From: Lineus longissimus
Lineage: Eukaryota; Nemertea; Pilidiophora; Heteronemertea; Lineidae
DNA length: 64,000 nucleotides
Assembly (NCBI RefSeq): GCF_910592395.1
Contig: NC_088325.1
Location: 8,498,109-8,562,108 of the forward strand
Direction of reading: 5' to 3'
This document shows, in pieces, positions 16,199 through 24,569 of this stretch; the first letter of the stretch is position 1; each line of letters starts with the position of its first letter. The notes beneath the pieces were generated by a model. The model had not been told where the DNA came from. It did not search any database and saw nothing but the letters and a program-made list of their open reading frames with translations. The position numbers and the translations under genes are program-made.

Positions 16199-17020
16199 TT
16201 AGTCTTCTTTATCATCACTACCTGTGATATCTAGACTTTCATCTATTGGTTTGTCACATTCAGAGACAGTCATATTTGGTGTATTCATATTTGATGCAGT
16301 CATACTCGATGTATTCATAGATGATTCCTCATGACAATGACCTAAAGTAATAAGTGTTGTTGAAGCAAGTGCAGTTAATGGACCCATTCTCAAACTCAAC
16401 CATCCAAACCATTTATCCAACTCGTTAGTTATCAAATAATCATTTCTAAGATCATGATAAAGATTATCTTCATCATCTATTGGTAATAACCACCTTGATA
16501 ATTTAGTGTAAGCTTTAATTACTGTCTTACCCAAAGAATCATTAAGTCTGGCAGCCATCTTTGTTTCATACATTCTATGGTGTTTTAAGATTTCTTTTTC
16601 AGTCATATTATCTAAGTCATTAAAAGTTATTTGTTTATTAAGGAAATCCTTGCTTTTACCAGTTGCAACTAGAATCTCTAAGTCTTGTTTGGCTTTAAGG
16701 CCACTATCAGTCAAATAGTTCAAATTTTGTTGATTGCTGGTTGATCCTAGTTGGCAACTAGAATTGACTATTCCTTGACTGGGATTAACTATTCCTTGAC
16801 TAGGATTAACTAAATTTGAACTATTCAACTGCTTGTTTGAAACTTGTCGATTTGTAGAGCAGTTCTGTTGAAAGTTAGTTCTGTTTTGTTGGTAACTACC
16901 AGTGTTCTGTTGGTTAGAAGCCCCAACTCGAGCTAAGCTCTCAGGACTCATAACACCAATCTGTTTCATCTGTTGTTCAATCACTGCAGATGTCTGACTA
17001 TTCATTTGCTGATTATTCAT
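16199..17020 (-). CDS. Asn/Gln/Ser-rich Polinton protein with conserved-type core (273 aa)
   Basis: Residues 1-100 are N/Q/S-rich with two copies of NPSQGIV. The central part (about 120-180) has the pattern SKDFLNKQITFNDLDNMTEKEI and MYETKMAARLNDSLGKTVI, then IDDEDNLYHDL. A hydrophobic stretch (about 215-232, LSLRMGPLTALASTTLITL) follows, then an acidic, Met/Thr-rich tail with three MNT-type repeats. I recall similar cores in other animal Polintons but know no function; membrane association is possible. It starts in TTTAAATG. A partial double-hairpin (16930-16947) is in frame near the N-terminus. Confidence 0.55.
   Translation of the reverse strand: MNNQQMNSQTSAVIEQQMKQIGVMSPESLARVGASNQQNTGSYQQNRTNFQQNCSTNRQVSNKQLNSSNLVNPSQGIVNPSQGIVNSSCQLGSTSNQQNLNYLTDSGLKAKQDLEILVATGKSKDFLNKQITFNDLDNMTEKEILKHHRMYETKMAARLNDSLGKTVIKAYTKLSRWLLPIDDEDNLYHDLRNDYLITNELDKWFGWLSLRMGPLTALASTTLITLGHCHEESSMNTSSMTASNMNTPNMTVSECDKPIDESLDITGSDDKED
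16930..16947. repeat. Partial double-hairpin
   Basis: GAGC-TAA-GCTC, TCA, GGAC, then divergence; one full stem only. Minus-strand reading SPESLAR. Confidence 0.65.
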
Positions 17021-17071
17021 TTAAAATTATGGAAAAATGACTGTTAAGTGCAAAATGCTGTTTTCACAACT

Positions 17072-18229
17072 TTATTGCATCTTAACACTAGCTCGAGCTA
17101 TGCTCTCAGGACGAAGTCTGGCTCGAGCTATGCTCTCAGGACGAAGTCCGGCTGGTGTAAACTTAATACTACTGATGCAGTTAATGTCTCGACCTGCACT
17201 GGCACTCAGTAAAACGTCAAACTGCTTGTCAATATCCTGGTCATATTCCTTCTCAACCTTGTAATTCTGGAAGAAAATACTTTGAGTGAAATCATACCAT
17301 AATCTTAAAAGGCTGGTTTCTCTCTCCAAATCATTAACTCGCTCCTTGTTGGTTAAAAAAGGTGTAAATATTACATAATCAATTTTCAGCGTTTTAAAGG
17401 CTTGGTGTAAAAATACCTTGTAGTTAATGGTGACCTTGACACCACAGTAATGCAGAAATCTAAGGAAAGCATAGTACACTAGTCTAAGGTCAGTGATATT
17501 CTCATCGGTTAATTGCGGTTTACCAATTGCCCTGTTAATAAATTCAATGGCAAGAAACCAATCATATTCCCCACAGTGAAATTTAAAAAGCATGGCTTCA
17601 CCATGTAACCCTTGGTTACATAACTTAGAGGGGAGAGTGTTAATACCCATTTTTAGGGCTGACTGAAGAGTACTTTCATATCTCTGCTTACTAAGACATT
17701 TTCTGTGACTTGAAAAGTAGCACTGTAAATACCCTTCCACAAAGTCCTTTAAATACTTAACTGCCGATTCGGACAGCCGACTCCATCCAAGTTTCCTTAG
17801 AATACTGTCAAAGTAACGTGTCTTGTTGTCAATATTGATCTCAAGAGTTTTAAAATCATCGTCGTAAGTAGTCGAATTGCAATTGGTGCAGAATTGATAC
17901 CTCACAGTTTTAGCTGCGTACCTTGCTGAATTCAAGTTTTTTTGATACTCAAAAAGGGTCCACCTTTTACAATTACGGCAGAATTGGGCATTAGTGTTGG
18001 TACTGACGTCATATTCTTTCATTCTTGGCAGGACTACTTTGTGTGTCTCAGTCAGACTTCGTCCTGAGAGCTCTGCTCGAGTCGAGCTTTGCTCTCGGGA
18101 CTTTGTCCTAGTCGGACTTCGTCCTGAGAGCTCTGCTCGATCCATAACCCTAGGACGAATGTATCCTTTAAGATTCTCATTGTTCCACTCACTAGAATAA
18201 TAGTCTTTTAATGAGATGTATTTATTCAT
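17072..18229 (-). CDS. Unrecognised cysteine-rich Polinton protein (385 aa)
   Basis: I do not recognise the family. Visible features are a pair of CxxC motifs (CRNC at about residue 84 and CTNC at about 115) that could bind one zinc, then a helical region with scattered Cys/His, ending in a charged C-terminus. No nuclease, protease or ATPase motif is seen; in particular no adenain-type His..Asp..Cys arrangement stands out. Five double-hairpin copies are in frame: three in tandem near the N-terminus (18054-18138, about residues 31-58) and two in tandem at the C-terminus (17095-17149). They make about 50 of 385 residues. Confidence 0.55.
   Translation of the reverse strand: MNKYISLKDYYSSEWNNENLKGYIRPRVMDRAELSGRSPTRTKSREQSSTRAELSGRSLTETHKVVLPRMKEYDVSTNTNAQFCRNCKRWTLFEYQKNLNSARYAAKTVRYQFCTNCNSTTYDDDFKTLEINIDNKTRYFDSILRKLGWSRLSESAVKYLKDFVEGYLQCYFSSHRKCLSKQRYESTLQSALKMGINTLPSKLCNQGLHGEAMLFKFHCGEYDWFLAIEFINRAIGKPQLTDENITDLRLVYYAFLRFLHYCGVKVTINYKVFLHQAFKTLKIDYVIFTPFLTNKERVNDLERETSLLRLWYDFTQSIFFQNYKVEKEYDQDIDKQFDVLLSASAGRDINCISSIKFTPAGLRPESIARARLRPESIARASVKMQ
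17095..17149 (+). repeat. Two tandem direct double-hairpin elements, 30-bp period
   Basis: GAGC-TAT-GCTC, TCA, GGAC-GAA-GTCT/C, linker GGCTC, repeated once almost identically. They encode LRPESIARARLRPESIARA on the minus strand. Confidence 0.93.
18054..18138. repeat. Three tandem double-hairpin elements, alternating orientation
   Basis: Starts at 18054, 18084 and 18114, exactly 30 bp apart, with 5-bp linkers GAGTC and TAGTC. The central copy is inverted relative to its neighbours. All are in frame in the 385-aa gene. Confidence 0.93.
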
Positions 18230-18276
18230 ATTTTCATAATAATTATTTTTTAAACATTGTTTTGATAGAAGGTCAC

Positions 18277-18740
18277 CTAAGACCTTTTACGTGATTTTAA
18301 GGCTTTACGTGATTTTAAGGCTTTAACACCCCTAATTAAACCATAAATTATGGAACTAACAATAGCAATAACTGCTATGATCAGATGTTCAGCTAGAAAG
18401 CCAACAACTGCACCAATTGTTTTCAGGAGAAATGATACGATAGAACCGATGATTCCCGGTAAAGACGCAGCTGATTTCTTGGCTAGTTCTTTTAGCCATT
18501 CAGCAAACTTCTTGAGACCTTCTTTTACTTTATCTGGTATTGATGGTTTTGGTCCTGGTCCAGGTTCTGGTGTAGGTCCTGGAGTTGGGTCTGGTCCTGG
18601 AGATGGTCCTGGTCCTGGAGTTGGTTTTACAGATTTAGTGGCACCACTTAAAGCACTACTGATACTAAGACCTAGAGTTGTAAATGTCATAACAACAGCT
18701 GTTATTATGGCGCTAATAGTTACACCATACGTCTTAATGA
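18277..18740 (-). pseudogene. C-terminal part of split coiled-coil/membrane protein
   Basis: The open frame extends upstream of its first ATG at 18690 as far as the repeat insertion border (about 18740) with the reading IKTYGVTISAIITAVVMTF. It has a Pro/Gly array (PGPGPSPGPDPTPGPTPEPG), then an amphipathic helix (KEGLKKFAEWLKELAKKS). Two hydrophobic segments follow (PGIIGSIVSFLLKTIGAVVG and LIIAVIAIVSSIIYG), then a basic tail with a duplicated LKSRKA. I recall this two-helix membrane end as the C-terminus of a larger Polinton protein whose N-terminal part is the next minus-strand ORF. The role is unknown. Confidence 0.6.
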
Positions 18741-19787
18741 AATGGCCAGGGCCATTGTGCTCACCTCATGTGGAGGAAAGATGGATAAAGAGCATGGTAT
18801 TGTGTCATGTAGTGTTAGGTTTGATGTAGGTCCAAGCAATTACAATTTCCCCAAAATGGCCAATTTACAGTACATTCGACCTCTGTGACCTTGAAAAGTA
18901 GGTCAAATCAAAGAAGACCCGGGTGACACATTGAATGGTTGTTAGAATTAGATGTACCTATGATATAAAATTGGTGCCAATCGGGCAAGTCATTACTAGG
19001 AATAATGGCATTTTGAAGAATTTAGGATTTGGCCCCCTCCCTGGAGGCCAAACGGCAAATCAGATCGCACCAAACTTCAGTACCTGAGATCACCTGACCA
19101 AGGGGTACATGTGTACTTAATTTGTGATCAATAGTCATTGCAGTTAAGAAACGTGCCATAGTTACGGCCTGACGGCGAATTTACGCCATTTGACCTCTGT
19201 GACCTTGACAAGAAGGTCAAATTAAAAACCTGTGTGACATATACTGTATGGTGGTTAGATGTACCCATGATATCAAATTGGTGGCAATCGGGCAAGAAGT
19301 TAAGGAATAATCACATTTTTAAGGTTTTTGGATTGTGCCCCCTGGTGGTCAAGTGGTGAATCATATTGGACCAAACTTTGGTCCCTGAGATCACCTGACT
19401 AAGGGGTAAATGTGTACCAAATTTGGTATCAATAGACATTGCAGTTTAGAAACGTGCCATCGTGTTACATCCTAACGGCCAATTTACACCATTTGACCTC
19501 TGTGACCTTGAAAAGGAGGTCAAATCAAAAACCCGGAGGATATATGATGCACCTTTGCTAGAAGTACCTACCATATTTTTTTCAAAATTTCCCGACTACT
19601 ATTAAGGGAGATATTGCATATTTTCACTTTTAACGTTTGGCCCCCTGGTGGCCAAACCATGAAACGAATCAGACCGAAACTTGGTCTCCAAAGTGTCATT
19701 ACATAAGGGTACATGTGTACCAAGTTTCAACTCAATAGCTCTAACAGTTACGAAACGTGCCCTGCTAACGGACGACGGACGACGACG

Positions 19788-19822
<35 letters not shown>

Positions 19823-19874
19823 ACGACGGACGCCACGGTATGGGATAAGCTCACCTCTGCTAAGAGGTGAGCTA
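18741..19874 (-). mobile_element. 1.1-kb non-autonomous repeat inserted in a Polinton gene
   Basis: The borders carry inverted GCTCACCTC / GAGGTGAGC. The right border also has its own hairpin (GCTCACCTCTGCTAAGAGGTGAGC). Next to it is a (GAC)n run (about 19769-19832), then three tandem units of about 305-312 bp (TGACCTCTGTGACC near 18878, 19190 and 19494). Similar 'AGCTCACCT..(GTC)n' repeats are common in marine invertebrate genomes; the class is unresolved. Exact edges and target duplication could not be fixed. It separates two halves of one open reading frame. Confidence 0.75.
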
Positions 19875-21010
19875 AAAAGTAACTTTATTCTGTCCTTCAG
19901 AGGAATAGTTGAATCTGGTTTCTTTAGAACATCAACAATTAAACGTTTAATTCTTCTAGTTTGTGACTCCCTGTCATTGTCTAACCTCCATACCTTTGAC
20001 TGTTCCTCATGCAATTTGTCATTTAGTTCATCTATTTGCTTTTTCAACTCCACTTTATCTTTAGTATCTTCTTCTACAGACTTTACATAGTCTCTTGTTA
20101 AATTACGAAGTTTATTTTCTAATTCCTCTATTTGCATGTCCTTATCCCTCTTTACTGCAGCTAGATCATCACCAGCCTGTTTTAACCCTCTAAGTTCTCT
20201 CAAGGCATATTCAGTAAAACCCAGTGATTTAAGTTCATCATCATTAGAATCAATCAGTTTATCTATTGGTTTGTTTGAACTGTTTACCTCATTAATTACT
20301 GCCTGTGTTTCAGGGGTTACTAATGTAGGTTGACTTACTGGTGGATCAGGTGCAATCATACCTCTAATCATGTTAGCAAATCTAGTACCAAACTTAGTCT
20401 TTAATGTGCCTTCAGAAAGGAATTTACCATCTGATTTAATTAAAGGAATGATAAAGGCATTCCCTCCATTAGGATTAGGAATTTTATTCATATTGTTCTT
20501 TTGTTGTTCTGTAAAGTTTGCTAATTCTCCTTTTGTAGGCAAGAAGTAAGGTTCCTCGTTGTGCAAATAAATACGTGTTGCTAGTTTACTTAGTTTGTTA
20601 GGGTCATATTTCCATTTACCACTTTTTTTCAATGCTGTATCAAGTTTATCCTCTTTATCATCTAGAAATGACTCCTTTTCCATCAATTCAGGGACAATAC
20701 CTCTTACTCTTTCTGGAGTTGTAGTGAATGAAGTTTCAGTAGTAAGATTTCCACCTCCTGTGTTGTATGTTGTGCCGTCATCTTGAAAAGTTCTATTGGT
20801 TTCACTTGTATTAGGATCATCCACATTACGAAAGCGATAATTATCTAACTCACCCATTTGGATATCTTCACCTCCTGTGTTGTATGTTGTGTCTGGCCTT
20901 TTTGGATAAAAGATAAACTTTCTCCAATTATCCCAGTCTTCATCAGTTCCTGATGATGATGATTGTGTATCGTAATCACTCATTTCATAATTTTCACCTC
21001 CTTCAGCCAT
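19875..21010 (-). pseudogene. N-terminal part of split coiled-coil/membrane protein
   Basis: Begins MAEGGENYEMSDYDTQSS; acidic and Ser/Thr-rich to about residue 115, with a duplicated TTYNTGG unit. The middle (about 130-240) contains KLARTIYL-like and FGTRFANMIRGMIAP motifs. A long coiled coil (about 285-355, KQIDELNDKLHEEQSK) precedes the insertion point after KDRIKLLF. The frame then runs into (GTC)n repeat sequence, giving a false Ser/Arg-rich tail. Together with 18277-18740 it would form one protein of about 530 residues, typical in layout for a Polinton late protein. The insertion probably inactivates it. Confidence 0.6.
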
Positions 21011-21020
21011 GATTACTTAT

Positions 21021-22490
21021 TTATCTAACCATAAAAACAATCAATGTACCAACAACTGAGTAAAGCATGAATTTAATTGTTTCATGAGTATCATCCACCT
21101 TCTCAACTTTGGTGTCAAGTTTAGTAGTAGTAGGAGTATTCTTTGAGGTTTCAGTTGTTTTTGGTGAATCAACATTACTCTTTGGTTTATGACTGGTCTC
21201 GAGCTTTGCTCTCAGGACGAAGTCCGTCTTGACAGTACCAACACTACTCTTAACTCTTATTTTCTTAGAACTATTTCCTTCCATCAGTGGTGATGGTAAG
21301 GTCTTTTTGTGGTTAATGTCATTCTTACCGGGTTTAGCATTTTTTGGTGCTATTAAAATGTTATTATTGTAGTTATCCAGCTTACCAATAACGAGTACCA
21401 TATTTGCTCCTATGACATACAATCCTGGTGCTATTACATAATCTAGTCTTGTATGAGTGTCACTCACTGCTTTTTGGTATCTTTGAATTGAAGTGGGAAT
21501 ATCAGGATGTTGATTAATCGAGTCCTTTAATAGTTTGTTAAATTCCTTCTGTGCATCCAATTCTGTACCCGGTACTCCAATTATTGGTGTTCTGGTCAAC
21601 GCCTGAGCACCCAGAATACAGTAAACATATGTTCTTATTGTATCATTCAACCTCTCTATTCCAGGATTAGAGAAACCATTTGATTTAAATATCATGAATT
21701 GTTGATAGGTTTGACATTCATTTTGTGTAATTACATCAAATACATTCTTGTGTCTCCTGACATGATCCTTGATGAAAATATCTGGATATTTGAAATTAGC
21801 CATTCCAGCATCCCAGTCTTTACTGAACATCGGTGGCATTCTATTTTCATGAACTTGCATGAGGAAGAAATTGATTTTAGAATCATTGATGTAATATCCG
21901 GGATCAGTTATGTTCGGGTTGTAATCCGGTACACTCCATGACCTCCAACCACCGTTATTTTCAAACACCGAGAAATCGTACTCGTCTTTTAAACCAAATT
22001 CACTCAATAACCCTCCTAATTTCCTACGGTTAATGTTATTGTTTGTCTCATTAAAATCACTTTCACCTGGAATTGGTATCTCTAGATTCTTCATGATCTT
22101 CAATATTTGATAGTAAACATGAAACCTGTAAATTGACCTTATCAATGGGTCACTGTGATTCAAGTGATCGTCTATTGAAATACCACAACCTGTTGTAGCA
22201 AACCAAACAGCCATGTTAAATTGGTTCTGGTAAAACGATAATGGATTCTTTTCCAGTCGCAGACAGTCTTTCTTATTTTTCAGGCTCAAAAACCCAGGTG
22301 TTATCTTAGTTTCTTGTAGGCGGAAGAAGTTATTAGTATTAACAGTTACTTCTAAATTAAAGAAGTCATAGGTGAATTTACTTTTATGTTGATTTGCTAT
22401 TGGATAATACTTTATTACTCCAGAAGCTGATGAATAATTATGTTTGGTTTTAACTTCAGTTTTGGATAATGAAGACAGTAAAAAGGCCAT
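21021..22490 (-). CDS. Conserved Polinton protein, NQFNMAVWFATTGCG type (489 aa)
   Basis: A large protein of a family I recognise from many animal Polintons but whose function I do not know. Hallmarks are QNQFNMAVWFATTGCGIS with DHLNH close behind (about residues 90-113), RFHVYYQILKIM, and later RLNDTIRTYVYCILGAQALTRT with a Lys/Gln-rich region. The C-terminal third is Ser/Thr/Lys-rich and disordered, ending in one transmembrane helix (KFMLYSVVGTLIVFMV). A double-hairpin element (21201-21225) lies in the disordered linker. A homologous 50-residue fragment occurs outside this element at 58766. It is the first gene from the right end, with start context AATAAATGG. Confidence 0.75.
   Translation of the reverse strand: MAFLLSSLSKTEVKTKHNYSSASGVIKYYPIANQHKSKFTYDFFNLEVTVNTNNFFRLQETKITPGFLSLKNKKDCLRLEKNPLSFYQNQFNMAVWFATTGCGISIDDHLNHSDPLIRSIYRFHVYYQILKIMKNLEIPIPGESDFNETNNNINRRKLGGLLSEFGLKDEYDFSVFENNGGWRSWSVPDYNPNITDPGYYINDSKINFFLMQVHENRMPPMFSKDWDAGMANFKYPDIFIKDHVRRHKNVFDVITQNECQTYQQFMIFKSNGFSNPGIERLNDTIRTYVYCILGAQALTRTPIIGVPGTELDAQKEFNKLLKDSINQHPDIPTSIQRYQKAVSDTHTRLDYVIAPGLYVIGANMVLVIGKLDNYNNNILIAPKNAKPGKNDINHKKTLPSPLMEGNSSKKIRVKSSVGTVKTDFVLRAKLETSHKPKSNVDSPKTTETSKNTPTTTKLDTKVEKVDDTHETIKFMLYSVVGTLIVFMVR
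21201..21225 (+). repeat. Double-hairpin element
   Basis: GAGC-TTT-GCTC, TCA, GGAC-GAA-GTCC; both stems perfect. Minus-strand reading DFVLRAKLE. Confidence 0.92.
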
Positions 22491-23071
22491 TTATTTTAAT
22501 GGAATAATCTCACCAGATGGAGAAAGTGTGACGTTAACATCATGTCTCCATGGACAGAATAACATTTGCCTTTAAACCATAGTGATATTCAGTTGTACAA
22601 TGGTCATATCAGTTGTTGCAGTCATTAATTATTTGTGCTTGCAAATTACAATGGCCATATCAGATGTTGCAGTCATTAATTATTTTTGCTTGTCAAAGAC
22701 ATGAAAAGGCCTATTGTGTCTTAATGCGTTTATCCGACAGAATTTTCGAAAATATTTTCAGCGCTGAAAATTATTTTTGCGTCGTTAAAATAATTTCTCT
22801 AAATTCTGTCGGATAAACGCATTAACGAACAATAGACCTTTGTAATACTTTGGGACGTGAGTATTGTTTGGTAACATATGTTACCATGTACATGCAGACT
22901 CTGTCAACAATATTTTCAATAGATTCAAGCAACAATGATTAATCACTGTAACAGCTGTCGTGTAGGCCTACAGCATTTATTTGAATACGCTGGGACTGTC
23001 AAGATGTGCAAACTTCAAGGGTTCATTTCTCTGCTATTTTTTAACGGATATTTGCAATGATGTATCCTTGG
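22491..23071. repeat. Right-end non-coding region of the Polinton with nested repeats
   Basis: No gene seen. A 51-bp unit (ACAATGGYCATATCAG..) is directly repeated at 22597-22647 and 22648-22697. A 25-bp perfect inverted repeat (22721-22745 with 22801-22825, TTAATGCGTTTATCCGACAG..) extends imperfectly outward. In the middle is the perfect 16-bp palindrome TTTTCAGCGCTGAAAA (22755-22770). This may be a small hairpin MITE or a replication/packaging signal. Confidence 0.75.
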
Positions 23072-23333
23072 AAAGCTATTGACGTGTACTTTCTGTTGGA
23101 ATACAGTAAGTCATGATTACATTAACCCATTGAACTCTAGTATTCCCTCACCATTTCATTGACCATTTCATTGCAACGCTTCACTGGGAATCTAATGAAT
23201 GATAGAATATATGTATTGTGGTGTCTGGTTCTTAGGGGTTTCTAAGCTAATTTGAGACAAAAAGGCCTGTAAGGGCTTTTGTCAAAATAGCTTAGAATTA
23301 CCTACGTTCCTACCACCGCAATACATATATTCT
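23072..23333 (-). repeat. Polinton right terminal inverted repeat (262 bp)
   Basis: Reverse complement of 2785-3046, including the internal foldback. Confidence 0.92.
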
Positions 23334-23339
23334 AAGCTC
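23334..23339. repeat. Polinton target-site duplication, right
   Basis: AAGCTC, identical to 2779-2784. Confidence 0.9.
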
Positions 23340-23511
23340 ATCCTCTGCTTTTCTACAACCCTCTTTTTTATTTAGACTCCCTAGGCCTACGTGGGAGAAA
23401 ACAGAATCGAAGTTTCTAGGATTTGTGGTTTTCTTGTGTAATCCTAGGGCCTCTTAGGCCTATAAATGAAGCCCCACTGAGGGTACCCACATTGCAGACA
23501 CCTGTGCGACA

Positions 23512-24569
23512 ATGGATGCTGTAGAGCCGCTGAGAAAACAACGCCGGCGCTACACCGTGACAGAAAAACTTGCCTACCTGAGAGACCAGAAGGAGGCACT
23601 GGTGAACGGTACGGTGCACAGTATGAGAGAGTTCGCCGCCCACTAAAACATCCCCTGGGAGACGTTTAGAAGGTGGAATCTCGAGGACCTCGAGCAGAAG
23701 GAAGAACAAGGGCATGGCCGGAAGAAGACCTGATGGAGCCCCGTTATTCGTTCTGGCCACAGGTTGAGGACTAGCTTTACCAATGGCTGCAGCAGATGAG
23801 AGAGCGTCGCCTCGCAGTCTCCGTTCTCGACATTCAAGATAAGGCGTTGGTAGTGTGGCAAAGCTGGTGGAATGAGTTAGCCCAAGATGTCAGAGAAGGG
23901 ATTCAGCATTGTCGCCCTCAGCTATGGGATTTCAACGCATCCATAGCCTGAGTGGAGTGCTTGATGAAGAGACGCCACGTGTCCCTACGGAAGGAGACCA
24001 AGAATACAACGACCGTCCCCGCTGATGCTGCTGCAAGGGTCCAGACCTTCTGAGATGCGGTTACTAGGAGCATCGATCGTCTTGATATACAGATGCGGTT
24101 CTTCTTTAACATGGACCAAACTTTTGTCCTGTTTGACATGAGAACCATGTACACGGCCAACACCACGGGGGAGAAGGCCATAGACGTCCGATCAACCAGG
24201 TCCAATACCAAGCTGGGATACACCGTCACCCTCTGCACCGCAGCCTCTGGAGCAAAGTTGCCGGCGTACATCAGCTTCCCCAGAAGAAGTTTCGTCCGGG
24301 TGTTTGCAGCCCTCCAAGGCAACCCACCAGCAGATGTAAAGATTACTCAATCGGAAACTGGTTGGATGAGGGAGGAAACGGCGCACCACTGGTTAGATGA
24401 AGTCCTATCACCCTACGTCACCGACAACGAGACCGACCAGTTCCTGTTAATCGTCGATCATTATCGGGTCCACCGGACAGAGAACTTCCGGACGAGAGTC
24501 CGCGACATGAGAGGCAGCCTGGATTACGTACCTGCTGGTTATCTGGCTATCTTTAGCTTTGAAAAATAA
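23512..24569 (+). pseudogene. Degenerate pogo-like (DDE_1) transposase
   Basis: The start MDAVEPLRKQRRRYTVTEKL and an N-terminal helix-turn-helix-like region are cut by an in-frame stop near 23647 (after REFAAH) and further frame breaks. The DDE part is open at 24093-24569: FFFNMDQT gives the first catalytic Asp, GYTVTLCTAASGAKLPAYI the central strands, and LLIVDHYRVH the second Asp with its downstream His. The frame ends after DYVPAGY, before the expected third acidic motif. This is the layout of pogo/Tigger-type transposases. The copy is dead. It lies only 172 bp right of the Polinton end. Confidence 0.75.

Larger units (their letters stand above)
2785..23333. mobile_element. Complete Maverick/Polinton (adintovirus-like) element, 20,549 bp
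   Basis: The termini read AGAATATATG.. and ..CATATATTCT, the AG..CT ends known for Polintons. Both 262-bp ends (2785-3046, 23072-23333) look identical in inverted orientation. The 6-bp duplication AAGCTC lies directly outside both ends (2779-2784, 23334-23339), the length known for this superfamily. Inside are the diagnostic genes: protein-primed family-B polymerase, retroviral-type integrase with chromodomain, A32-like packaging ATPase, and capsid-type proteins. The element is structurally complete but coding-defective: the polymerase is split by a MITE, the integrase is frameshifted and a late gene is split by a 1.1-kb insertion. Identical TIRs argue for fairly recent integration. Confidence 0.95.

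Noticed and set aside
17095-18138. CRISPR-like array, because of 30-bp spaced repeats
   Set aside because: Only two or three units, repeats directly adjacent with 5-bp linkers, no spacers, eukaryotic context.
18350-18829. Plus-strand 159-codon Gly/Pro-rich frame
   Set aside because: Complement of the Pro/Gly array of the minus-strand Polinton membrane protein.
5495-21225. Small self-cleaving ribozyme (hammerhead type), because of the repeated GAA and paired stems
   Set aside because: The conserved CUGAUGA and GAAA core pieces are absent; loops vary freely and there are only two simple stems.
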